Source of the DNA: JBBRHH01 sp963788015
GTDB lineage: Bacteria; Planctomycetota; Phycisphaerae; Tepidisphaerales; Tepidisphaeraceae
Reading direction: 5' to 3'
DNA length: 64,000 bases
Assembly (NCBI GenBank): GCA_963788015.1
Contig: CAWBEY010000012.1
Span: forward strand, 2,604,001-2,668,000
Part shown: piece by piece, positions 45,543-56,700 of the stretch
How the letters are laid out: each line of letters begins with the position of its first letter
Position numbering within the stretch: the stretch's first letter is position 1
Notes under the pieces: generated by a model
Databases searched by the model: none
Seen by the model: only the letters and a program-made list of their open reading frames with translations
What the model was told of the DNA's origin: nothing
Made by a program: the position numbers and the translations under genes

Positions 45543-45977
45543 TCATTCCAATGCCCCCCGGCTCGCCGCCCATTCACTCGACGCAGCATCCCAACCCAAC
45601 TCGGCCGGTTTCGAATAATCGATTGACCTACCATACCGCGCCTGATCGTAAACCTCAGTGAAAACCTGTCCAAGGTCGGTCCATACGTCAGGATCGGAAG
45701 AACTCAGCGGAATCGGAATCCGGGGCAGGCAATCGCGCACGGTCCATGCATAAATCTCGGCGACGTCTCGCCGCTGGGCGCGGATGATGCTCGCATAATA
45801 ATGGCCCGGCGGCAGTGGCCGGCCATAGGGCAGGCGCTCGCCGCCGATCAACAGATCAAGCTCCACCAGATTTACGTTCTGGCGGCGCAGCGCGTCATCT
45901 AGTTCCGCAAGCACATCAGAGCTCAGGCACAACTGCACGATCCCCGCGTCAACGAGTTCGAGGCATCGTCGGTAAGG
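45543..45977 (-). pseudogene. Chimeric relic: PIN-domain start joined to DUF4058 C-terminus
   Basis: The minus-strand frame reads YRRCLELVDAGIVQLCLSSDVLAELDDALR, which has the character of the first helices of a PIN-type toxin, and then without a stop NLVELDLLIGGERLPYGRPLPP, RDCLPRIPIPLSSSDPDVW and YGRSIDYSKPAEL, the signature of the DUF4058 C-terminus. The PIN part lacks its first Asp and its catalytic C-terminal half; the DUF4058 part lacks its N-terminal two thirds. Most simply a deletion fusion of two unrelated genes. The open frame proper starts near 45938 (GTG). Confidence 0.6.
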
Positions 45978-46294
45978 GAGCGGTCTTCACGGTCTTCTGG
46001 GCATATTTGTGCCTGGTGTGCATGGCCATCGTGGTCGTTCCAGTGATGCACGGGCCGCCTCGTTTATCGAGGAGGATATGAGGGTGAATCTGCGTCTGCA
46101 TGTGGATCAGTCGCTCCCGTTGACTCCCCTCGACTATCCTAGCGAACGAATGCTTCGACGGCACCCCGGTATGCGACGGAGTGGCGAATGGCGTCGCAAG
46201 GACACTGCGGGAAACATAGGATGTGATCGTGATAGCGTGGAGAACTCGCAGAAGATCGAGTAGATTACGAACTTTGTAGGTTGAGAGGCATTCG
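45978..46294. other. Gap without a supported gene
   Basis: 317 bases on the plus strand just before the gene at 46295. A 74-84-codon frame (46009-46263) shows no family character. GAGAGGC before ATG 46295 is a fair ribosome-binding site for that gene. Confidence 0.45.
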
Positions 46295-47788
46295 ATGCTA
46301 AAACCAATTCATCTCGCTTTGGCTATCGCGAGCACCGCAGGTTTTATTTTTTCAACTTTGCTCCTCGCGGGTCCAGGAGCGACAACCCAGCCTGACTCGA
46401 CAATCTCCCTTCCAAACGCCCATTGCCCACCACGGCAGCAATTTCCAACGCTTCCAAGCGAGTCGAGCAGCTGTATCTTGCCGATATCAAGGCGGCCATT
46501 TCGCCGAAGGCAAAGACTGATCTGGCTGCCCGAATGTTGCAAACAGCCGCGACCACCGAAAACGATGATGCGGCCCGGTACGCGTGCTGTATGTCGGAGC
46601 ACGAAATCTCGCCTCAGTCGCGGGAAACATAGGTGCCGCATTCGAAGCGATTGAGAAAAAATGCTGTTTGCTTTGACGTGGATGAGCTGAAGACAAAATC
46701 AGACGCTCTTGCTGCCTCATTAAAAGCGACGCGAACTGCCGACAGTCCCGCAGTATTGGTGCAAGACGTTGATGGATTAATCGATCGCTTGTTGATTGCT
46801 GATCGTTATGACGTGGCACGCCAGTCATTAGAGGGAGTATCCGCATTCGCGGTACGAGCTAACGACGCCACCCTTGGCCGCTGGAGCACAATAAGAAAAC
46901 GTGATGTCGAGGAGATGGCCACGGCGGAACGATCGGCGACTGCCGCGGCGGCAGTTTTGCAAAAAATACCAGCTGACGCGGCGGCGGCCCTGATAGTTGG
47001 TAAATTCCGTTGCTTCCTCAAGGGGGATTGGGTGGGAGGTTTACCGCTGCTCGCCATCTGCAGCGACGCCGTACTCCAAGCAGTCGCAAAGGGGGACATA
47101 GTGGGCGGCGGATTCGGGTCCAGCGAAGGTACAACTGGGCGACCAATGGATGGCGCTTGCAAAGGCAGAGAAGGGGCTTGCCCACCGAAATGCAACTCTG
47201 CGAGCTGCACGGTGGTATCGGCAGGCCGTATCGAGCTTGGATGGACTGGCGAGACTTTCTGTTGAACAAAAACTTGAGTCCATTAGCTCGGAACAGCCGG
47301 ATGCGGTGCATGGGTGGGTTGTTATATTTCGTTCTGCCGACCCTGCCATCTGGAACACCAACAACAATCAGGGGATCAATCGCTATGCAATTGATCAATC
47401 CCATTTTCCTAAAGATGCGCATTATCTGAAGTTGTCCGCTGGGGCGAATCGAGCTGTCATCATCCCCGTCTCCGCCGATCAACTGGCCAAGGAAAACCAC
47501 TCATCGCGATTTTCCTGGAATGGAGCTGCGAACAATGAATACGGCGGAAGGCACTTGGGAATCTGTGATACGGAGGTAAACTTGGCTGGCAACTGGGACA
47601 AAAATGTTGTCCACGTCTATTGTAACGATAAGAAAGGTTACAAAGGATGGGGTTTTGGTCACAAACCTCACGCCGATGACAAGCAGTATTTTGCTTGGGA
47701 CCATAAGGAGATAGATAGCACGGTGTTCGAAATTTCAGTGAAGGTCGATCCCTTGAATGCCGAGGAAGCGAAACTGCTGCTTAAATAA
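46295..47788 (+). pseudogene. Disrupted paralogue of the PA14 protein at 61273-62757
   Basis: ATG 46295 gives a signal peptide (LALAIASTAGFIFSTLLLA). The coding sequence then changes frame near 46430, 46590, 46670 and 47130. The pieces match the neighbour in order: RVEQLYLADIKAAISPKAK, AARYVLYVGARNLASVAGN, DADAAALIVGKFRCFLKGDW-type segment and AARWYRQAVSSLDG correspond to RAIHKLYKSEY, ARYVLLRNARDIATHCGD, AKRIAGKFACFVHGDW and AAEWYRRALPQLAG. The C-terminus is unrelated to PA14: an intact domain of about 160 residues (YAIDQSHFPKDAHYLKLSAG, SRFSWNGAANNEYGG). Function unknown. Four shifts may be assembly errors or real decay. Confidence 0.65.
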
Positions 47789-47884
47789 GAAAAAATGAAG
47801 GTACGCGAACGGTGACGATTGGGGGATGCATCGCCAGAACGCCAGAAATTACAGACGGTGCCTAAAAAATGCTACGTTTCTTTT

Positions 47885-48096
47885 ATGCCAGCATACACCG
47901 CGATTATCGAGCGTGACCCGGAAACCGGCCTGCTCGTCGGCTACGTGCCGGGATTTCCAGGCCTGCGCACTCGCAGGGTGCCTCGATGGACGACCTCCAT
48001 CGCAACCTGCAAGAGGTGCTGGCGATGCTTCTTGAGGATGGCGAGCCGACGCTGGAAGGCGAGTTCATCGGCACCCAACTCGTAACCGTCGAGTGA
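47885..48096 (+). CDS. HicB-like antitoxin, no HicA partner (one frameshift)
   Basis: About 70 residues: MPAYTAIIERDPETGLLVGY and VPGFPGLRT, a one-base slip near 47970, then SQGASMDDLHRNLQEVLAML and a short acidic tail to TGA 48094-48096. This is the HicB (UPF0150) partial RNase-H fold: an ExDxxxGxx strand, P..PG and helix with E..NLxEALxxxLE. HicA would normally be beside it; neither side encodes the dsRNA-binding HicA plan. Orphan or remnant. Confidence 0.75.
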
Positions 48097-48326
48097 CATG
48101 CGAAACTTTGGGGGTAAACTGACCGGCCAGCTCCTGGCCTTGAATCCTGTCCCTCTGCCAATGAATCAATGCCCCGATGAACCGATGAACCGATAGATCA
48201 ATTCTCCCAACCAACCATCACCCCCCTTCCCACTCAATAGAGCTGTCACGGCGGATAGCATTTCCTTATACCTGAATGTACTTTAATCGCCGCAGGGGGC
48301 GGGGTGTTTGCGGACGAGGAGCCATC

Positions 48327-50667
48327 ATGAAAATCAAGTACGGTTTTTTGGGTGTATTGTGTCTGGTATGCGCGGCGATGCCTTGCCGGGCCCAGACGGC
48401 GGCGGTGGCGGTGGGGAAGGGGTCTTATGCGGATGGGGTGCCGGCGCAGGTGGATGAGAAGATTCGCAAGTTTGAGAAGCGCGATCTTTTTCTGGTGAAG
48501 GAAGACGATCGGCCAATCCCGACCAACAAGTGGTGGACGGATTTGATCGTCAGCCGGTTTGCCAAAGCGCTTTGGGCTTATCCGATGAAGGTGGATGCCA
48601 GCGAGCGTGGGGTGGATATTTTTTTGCCGACGCGGTGGTCCAACGGCGGGAACGATCCGGTGAGCGAGTTTCCGCTGGGGGTGGGGGGAAGGATTTTAAG
48701 GCGGCCGACTCGCGGGCGAAGGATTGGAGCGATTGGACGGTGACGTTTCGGATGGGGCAGTCGGCCGAGAAGTATTTTGATGTGACGCTGGGGCAGGGAA
48801 TGCCGTGCGTGTGGGCAGAGTTTCATGGGGTGGAGCCGGAGATTCGGCTGCCGGCGGGGGCGAATGCAAAGTTTTTTGATCGGACCGGGAAGGCCGCGGC
48901 GACGCCGGGGGCTTCGGATTGTCTGGGGATTGAATTTAAGGAGCGGTTTTTTGGCGTGCTTGCGCCGGATCAGACGCAGTTTGCGTTGGAGAAAGATAGT
49001 TTGGGGGTGAAGTTTTCAGGGAAGGATCAGTATCTGGTCGTGTGCGCTTTAACGTCGGCCAAGGACTTGGAATATTTTCACGAGCATGGCTACGCGATCC
49101 CGCGGGATACAAAGTTGTCGTGGAAGTATGATGCGGCGGCGGGGGTGGTGAACACGACGTGGAAGGTGACGGCCGAGGCGCTGAAGGGGACGCAGCGGGA
49201 GGTGATTCAGGGGTGGCTGCCGCACCATTACCGCTCGACAGGCAAGACGGCAGCCCCATTGCAGTTTAATTCATTGGAATATCTGAGTGCGCGGGGAAAG
49301 ATGCGTTGTTCGGTGGGTGAGGAGTTTTCGTTTGGGTATGCGTACAACGGGATCGTGCCGAATCTTCCAGCGCCCGAAGCCGGCGGGGGAAAGAACGATT
49401 ATGACGCCGGCAGGATGCATGAGTATCTGGAGCAACTGGCGGCCAAGAACAAGTACGGGGGCGACACTTACTGGGGCGGGAAAGACATCGTGCGGTTCGG
49501 GCAGCATGCGCTGATGGCGCAGCAGATGGGGGATGCAACGTACAAGACGTTTGTGGATCAGCTGCGCACGGCCATGACCGACTGGTTTACGTACACGCCG
49601 GGTGAGAAGGAACATTATTTTGCGCGGTATCCGCGTTGGAAGGCGCTGGTGGGGTTTAACGTCAGCTATGGATCGGAAGGGTTTAACGATCATCACTTTC
49701 ACTACGGTTACTTTACATGGGCGGCGGCGATGCTGGGGATGAACGACAGGCAATGGCTGGCGGATTATGGGGAGATGGCGCGGCTGGTGGCCAAGGAGTA
49801 TGCGAACTTTGATCGGGCGGATAAGCGGTTTCCGTTTTTGCGGACCTTTGACATCTGGGCTGGGCATTCATGGGCGGCCGGGACAAGCTCGCCGGGGGGG
49901 CAGAATCAGGAGTCGTCGTCGGAGGCGGTGCAGTCGTGGGCGGGATTGATTTTGCTGGGTGAGGCGCTGGGGGACAAGGAGATGACGGCGACGGGGATCA
50001 TGGGTTATGCGATGGAGTCGCAGGCGATTCTGGAGTATTGGTTTAACATTCACGGAGACGTTTTCTCGAAGAATTGGCCACACCCGGTGGTGGGGATGGT
50101 GTGGAGCGGGGGGCAGGTGTACGGGACGTATTTCAGCGGTGATCCGGCTTGGATTTACGGGATTCAATGGCTGCCGGCGTCGCCGGCGCTGTCGTACCTG
50201 GTGCGCGATCCGGAGTTTGCGCGAAGTCGTACGCCGACATGATCAAGGACCGGGAGGCAAAGGAGCATAAGAGCTCGGTCAAGAGCATGGGGCCGGATCT
50301 GGGGAGCGTGATGCTGGGGTATGTGCTGATGTACGACCCGATGTGGGTGTGCGAGCAGTTGGATACGTTGTGGCAGGAGCCGGGGGACAAGGTTGCGCAT
50401 GACGCGACGCAGATGGGGATCATGTATTACATGGCGCATGTGCAGCGGAACCTTGGGCATGTGGACTGGACGTGCCGGACTTCATCGCCAACGTCAATGG
50501 TTTATGTGGATGATGCGACGCACGTGCGGAGTTACATCGTGTGGAACCCGACGGACAAGGAACAGACGGTGCAGGTGTATGAAGGGGAGAAGGTGATTGG
50601 ACAGGTGACGGCCAAGGCGCAGGCGCTGACGACGGCGACGAAGTTGGGTGGGGCGAAGGGGGGATGA
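48327..50667 (+). CDS. GH81 endo-beta-1,3-glucanase, secreted (two frameshifts)
   Basis: ATG 48327 follows GAGGAG and gives a signal peptide ending PCRAQ. About 780 residues when repaired at about 48690 (G-run) and 50215. GH81 landmarks: TNKWWTDLIVSRFAKALWAYP near the N-terminus, NDHHFHYGYFTWAAA and the catalytic stretch AGHSWAAGTSSPGGQNQESS followed by SEAVQSWAGL. Hydrolyses laminarin-type beta-1,3-glucan (fungal or algal walls, curdlan). The plus strand here becomes G-rich, unlike the C-rich genes before 45 kb. Confidence 0.9.
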
Positions 50668-50687
50668 AGGGCGTTGGTTGAGAGTGG

Positions 50688-51148
50688 TCAGGGAGTGACT
50701 TCCTGAACGGTTGCGCCCTCGGGGCATTTGACTTCGCGGATGGCCTGGGCTTTGGGTTCGGTGATGGCGGTCCAGCCCGGCTCACCTGGTTTTTTGATTT
50801 CGTGGCCGGTGGCGTCGGCGGCTTCGAGGCGGGTGCGCTGTTCGGGCACCTGGGCAGAGGCCAAGAGCTTGCGGAGTTCGGGGGTGAGGCGGTCGAGGTA
50901 GCCGACGAAGCGTGTTTTGCCGCCGTCGCAGGAGAAGACGTGGGCGCGGACGGCCTCTTTGCCATCGTGGTCGAAGGGGGGATGCGGGAGGAGTCGTCGA
51001 CGAAGAGGGTTTTGCCGTCGTCGGTGGTGTAGAAAAGTTTGGTGACGCGGGTGGTGGGGCCGGTGGCGGGCTGGGTGGCCGGGGGGGCAGCGCGTGCGAC
51101 TGAAAAGAGGAGCGGGAGTGCGAGCAGGGAAAGGTGCGGGCGTAACAT
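50688..51148 (-). CDS. Small secreted protein, unknown (one frameshift)
   Basis: ATG 51146-51148 preceded on its strand by GGAG. A signal peptide (LSLLALPLLFSVARA) leads into a Thr/Pro linker, then KLFYTTDDGKTLFVDD and, after a slip near 50970, DHDGKEAVRAHVFSCDGGKTRFVGYL and a helical end (KAQAIREVKCPEGATVQE). Two Cys in the mature part. About 152 residues. It resembles the small exported proteins of type 'YTTDDGKT.W' frequently found in planctomycetes, but has no assigned function. Convergent with the GH81 gene. Confidence 0.65.
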
Positions 51149-51402
51149 TGGATCTCCGGGTTTGTTTCTGATCGTCAGTTTAGGCCCAAACGGCGGGGGT
51201 GGGCATGGCGAATCTTGCGGGCAGGGTGGCGGAAATTTATCGATGAAAGCGTGCGCCGGCCGGGTCGAAAAATGGATCGGTTTCACCTATAATAACTATC
51301 TTCGCCAGCCACGGGAAAAGCGCGTTGCTGTCGTGGCTTTTGCACTGATTCACATTGAAGATTTTGCGGCCTTGATGGCCGCGTATTGATTGAAGGGAAT
51401 TC

Positions 51403-54122
51403 ATGTCTGACGCGACTCCGCCGATTCCGCCGGCCAGCCCGGTGAATGATCGAATTGAAGATTTGCGCATCGAGCAGGAGCTTCAGGACAGCTACCTGAC
51501 GTACGCCATGAGCACGATCATGGACCGGGCGCTGCCGGACGTGCGCGATGGGTTAAAGCCGTCGCAGCGGCGCATTCTGGTGGCGATGAAGGATTTGAAC
51601 CTGGGGCCGCGATCCAAGCGGATCAAGTGCGCGAAGATTTCGGGGCAGACGTCGGGTGATTATCACCCGCACGGCGAGGCCGTGATTTATCCGACGCTGG
51701 TGCGGCTGGGGCAGGAGTGGAACCTGCGGTATCCGTTGATCGACAAGCAGGGGAATTTCGGATCGTCGGATGGCGATCCGCCGGCCGCGATGCGATACAC
51801 CGAGGCGCGGATGGCGGCCCCGGCGCAGGAGCTTTTGGAAGATCTTGAGCTGGACACGGTTGATTACCAGCCCAACTACGACGACCGCCTGACCGAGCCG
51901 ACGGTACTTCCGGGCAAGTTTCCCAATCTGCTGGTGAATGGTTCGACGGGCATTGCGGTGGGGATGGCGTGTAATCTGGTGTCGCACAATCTGCGGGAGA
52001 TTTGTGATGCGATTGTGCATGTGATTAATAACCCCGATTGCACGCTGGTCGATCTGCTCAAGATCGTGCCGGGGCCGGATTTTCCGACGGGCGGCGTGAT
52101 TTGCGGGCGGGATGGGATCATCGAGGCATACAAAAATGGCCGGGGCAAGCTGACGCTGCGGGCGAAGATGCATGTGGAGGAGGCCAAGGGCGGGAGCCGG
52201 GCGCAGATCATCATTGACGAGATTCCGTACGGGGTGATTCGCAGGTCGATCGTGGAGTCGGTGGCGGAGAACGTGAAGCGGGATTTGTTCAAGGAAGTCG
52301 CGGATGTGAACGATCACTCCGGCCGGGAGCACAAGCTGCGGATCGTGGTGGATTTGAAGCGCGACGCCGATCCGAACGTGGTGATCAACCAGCTTTATCA
52401 GTACACGCCCTGCCAGATCAACGTGTCGATGATCAACATCGCGCTGGTGAACCGCCAGCCGCGCACGATGGGGCTGAAAGAGTTGATCGAGCACTTCATC
52501 GATCACCGCAAAGAGGTGATTGTCAGGCGGACGAAGTTTTTACTTCGCAAGGAGCAGCAGAAGGGGCACATCCTGGAGGGGCTGATATTCGCGGTGTGCG
52601 ATATCGACGAGGTGGTGCGGCTGATCCGCGGGAGCAAGACACGCGAGGAGGCCATTCAGAAATTGCGCGAGCGGGCGTTTCGTATTTCGCCGGATCATCC
52701 GGCCGCCCGCGCATCCCGCAGACGCTGAAGGACAAGGCGGCCGACAAGCCGTTCATCCTGACGGAAGTGCAGGCGAAGGCGATTGGGGCATTGCAACTGA
52801 TCCAGCTTGTGGGGCTGGAGATCGACCGGCTGGTTGAAGATTATCGCAAGGTGGTGGAGGCGATTGAAGGATACGAGGCGATTCTGCGGGATGAGTCTCT
52901 GGTGATGGACATCATTCGCGAAGACACCATCGAGATGAGGGAGAAGTACGGGGACGACCGACGCACGGAGATCACGGGCGCGGTGACCGATCTGAACATG
53001 GAGGATTTGATTCCGCGGGAGGAGGTGGTGGTGACGGTGTCGCACGGCGGGTACATCAAGCGCCTGCCGATTGACACGTATCGCAGCCAGGGGCGGGGCG
53101 GCCGGGGGATTCGGGGGAGCGAGTCGCGGGAGGGGGATTTCGTGGAGCATTTGTTCGTGGCGAACACGCACGATTATCTGCTATTTTTCACCAACCAGGG
53201 TCGGGTGTTCGAGCGGCGCGTTTACGACGTGCCGGAGATGAGCCGGACCAGCCAGGGCCGATCCATCGCGAACCTGCTGGAATGCCGGCCGGGCGAGAAG
53301 GTGGCAAACGTTCTGGCGATCAAGGATTTTGGCAAGGGTGAGCACTTCCTGATGTTCGCCACGCGCAAGGGCGTGGTGAAGAAGACGGCGCTGACGGCCT
53401 ACTCCAACATCCGCACCAATGGCCTGATCGCGATTAGTCTTGACGAGGGCGATGCGCTGATTGGCGTTGAAATCACCAGCGGCAAGGACCACATTATTCT
53501 GGCCACCAAATCGGGCCTTGCGATCCGGTTCGATGAATCGGACGTGCGCGCGATGGGCCGGCCAGCCGGTGGCGTGACGGGGGCGCGGTTCAAGCGCGAA
53601 GGGGATGAGGTGATCGACATGATCATCGTTCCGGATGGGAACGATTCGTGCTGCCAACTGCTGACGGCGTGCGTGAAGGGATATGGCAAGCGCACGCCGC
53701 TGACGGATTATCCGGTGAAGGGGCGCGGCACGCGCGGCGTTATTAACATCGACGCCAACGAGCGCAACGGAGACGTGGTGGGGATGAAACTGGTGGTGGA
53801 GACGGATCACGTGATGTTGATCACGGAGAAAGGAATCCTCATCCGAACCCCCATCAGCGAGATTCGCGAGACCGGGCGCAATGCCGTGGGCGTACGCCTG
53901 ATCAAGCTTGATGATGGCGATCGGCTGGTGGCGATGGCGAAGATCGACGTTGACGAAGCGGCGGCCAAGGCCGTGGCGGACGCCGAAGCAGCGGCGGCGG
54001 AAGGGGCGGAGGGTGCGGAAGGACCTGGGGCAGGATCGGCGGAGGCGCCCCGCCGGCGACGGAGGGGGATGGGACGGAGACGCAGGGGGATGAGGGGGGT
54101 GGGGAGTGAGGTGCCAAGCTGA
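51403..54122 (+). CDS. gyrA: DNA gyrase subunit A (one frameshift)
   Basis: Breaks and rejoins DNA in the gyrase A2B2 complex. ATG 51403 follows GAAGGGAATTC. The winged-helix part, catalytic Tyr132 in AAMRYTEARM and the coiled coil are in the first frame; at about 52705 one base is lost in a GC-rich run and the remainder (QTLKDKAADKPF and the six-bladed C-terminal domain) continues in the next frame. The GyrA box is QGRGGRG (consensus QRRGGKG). About 905 residues. The quinolone-resistance region reads YHPHGEAVIYP, so positions equal to E. coli S83 and D87 are A93 and P97. The tail is Ala/Glu- then Arg/Gly-rich. No gyrB is adjacent. Confidence 0.93.
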
Positions 54123-54141
54123 ATCTGCCACTCCCGAACCG

Positions 54142-54312
54142 TCAGCGTAATTTCTTTTTTAGCTTTTTCATGAAGGCATCCATCTGTGCTTTTTCGCTGC
54201 GGGACGGTTTTGAAGGCTTGGGATGATAATTGGGATCGTCCCATTCCCTGGTCGCCTCGGCCAACTCGTCAGCGGTCATTTCTGTCCAAGGCTTCTTTTT
54301 TCGTTTCGTCAT
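54142..54312 (-). CDS. Small basic protein, unknown
   Basis: 56 residues from ATG 54310-54312. The sequence starts MTKRKKKPWTEMTADELAEA and ends in a lysine-rich helix (QMDAFMKKLKKKLR). Similar short proteins with an MTADEL-type helix recur in planctomycete genomes. It starts 10 bases after the hemL stop on the same strand, so it is likely read from the hemL message. Confidence 0.6.
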   Translation of the reverse strand: MTKRKKKPWTEMTADELAEATREWDDPNYHPKPSKPSRSEKAQMDAFMKKLKKKLR

Positions 54313-54322
54313 AAAATGATGA

Positions 54323-55664
<1,342 letters not shown>

Positions 55665-55689
55665 CGAATGCGCGATATCGCTCTGTGCA

Positions 55690-56700
55690 TCAGAACTTCA
55701 CGTGCAGGCCTTCCTGCTCCCACTGCTCAACCAGCCGCTGCAAATCCTTGATGGTCAGGTTGAGCGATTTTGAAGTGTCCAGCAGGCTTTCATACAGCTT
55801 GGGGTCGTTGATGAGCATGGCGGCCGTGCCGTTGCCGCCGTTGATTTTCCCCATGACGCCATTGAGATTGTCCAGCACCTTGGAAAGCTGCGCCAGGCGA
55901 TCACCCACCTGCGTCCCCAACTGATCGATGCGCCCCTGGGCCGAGCTCATCAGCTTATTGGCGTTGTCGCTGACTTGCGTTAACTGGGTGTTGGCATTGC
56001 GTGTTAGTTGCTCGAGATGGGCGCTGGTGTCGTGGAAGTTGGTGACGGCTTCGCGCAGGTTCTGGCGGATGTCTTTGTCTTCCACGACGCCGCTGACGTC
56101 GTCGAGCAGTCGGCCGATCTTTCCAAGCTGCGTGCTGGCCGACACCACCACCTGGTCAAAGTGCTCGACGAGGTGGGATTGCTGGAATTGTTCGCTGAGG
56201 TTGCGCACGCTGGAGGCCAGGTCGGTGAGCTCGCGGGGGAGGATGTCGACGCCGCGAAATTCGGCGTAGAGTTCCGCGCCGGGCTTGAGCTGGCCGGCGG
56301 GGGCGACGGGCCCGTGAGGCACTCCGTGTGTGTCGTCGGGAGTTTTGCTCACCAGCACGAGGCTCAGGGATGACGAGCCGCCAAAGAGGGTGGAGGTGAT
56401 GGTGCCCTGCACGTTTTCGGGCACTCGGGCATCCTGGTTCATCAGGACCTGAATGATGACCGAGGCGCGGTCTTCGCCGAGGCGCACCTTCTGGACCTGC
56501 CCCACCTTCACGCCGCGATAGCCGACTGGTGATCCTTCGCTCACGCCGTCGGCCCGTTCGGCATGGAAGGTGACGGGAAACTGGGCGCGGGCAAAGAGGC
56601 GCGCCGGGGCGTCGCCAAAGCGCATGATCATCACGCCCAGCAGCACCAGCGCCACCAGCACGGTAATCCCCACCAGGAGGTTCTTCTTAAAGGGATTCAT
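55690..56700 (-). CDS. MlaD/MCE-domain lipid-transport protein
   Basis: 336 residues from ATG 56698-56700 (MNPFKKNLLVGITVLVALVLLG). One N-terminal membrane anchor, then an MCE domain (FHAERADGVSEGSPVGYRGV, VGQVQKVRL, ITSTLFGGSSSLSL), then a long helical region from about residue 165 to 320 rich in Gln, Asn and Leu. This is the layout of MlaD/Ttg2C, the periplasmic substrate-binding part of ABC phospholipid transporters; the long helical part resembles PqiB/YebT-type bridges. The permease MlaE and ATPase MlaF are not in the window. The start codon overlaps the end of the HEAT-repeat gene by 14 bases. Confidence 0.88.
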   Translation of the reverse strand: MNPFKKNLLVGITVLVALVLLGVMIMRFGDAPARLFARAQFPVTFHAERADGVSEGSPVGYRGVKVGQVQKVRLGEDRASVIIQVLMNQDARVPENVQGTITSTLFGGSSSLSLVLVSKTPDDTHGVPHGPVAPAGQLKPGAELYAEFRGVDILPRELTDLASSVRNLSEQFQQSHLVEHFDQVVVSASTQLGKIGRLLDDVSGVVEDKDIRQNLREAVTNFHDTSAHLEQLTRNANTQLTQVSDNANKLMSSAQGRIDQLGTQVGDRLAQLSKVLDNLNGVMGKINGGNGTAAMLINDPKLYESLLDTSKSLNLTIKDLQRLVEQWEQEGLHVKF

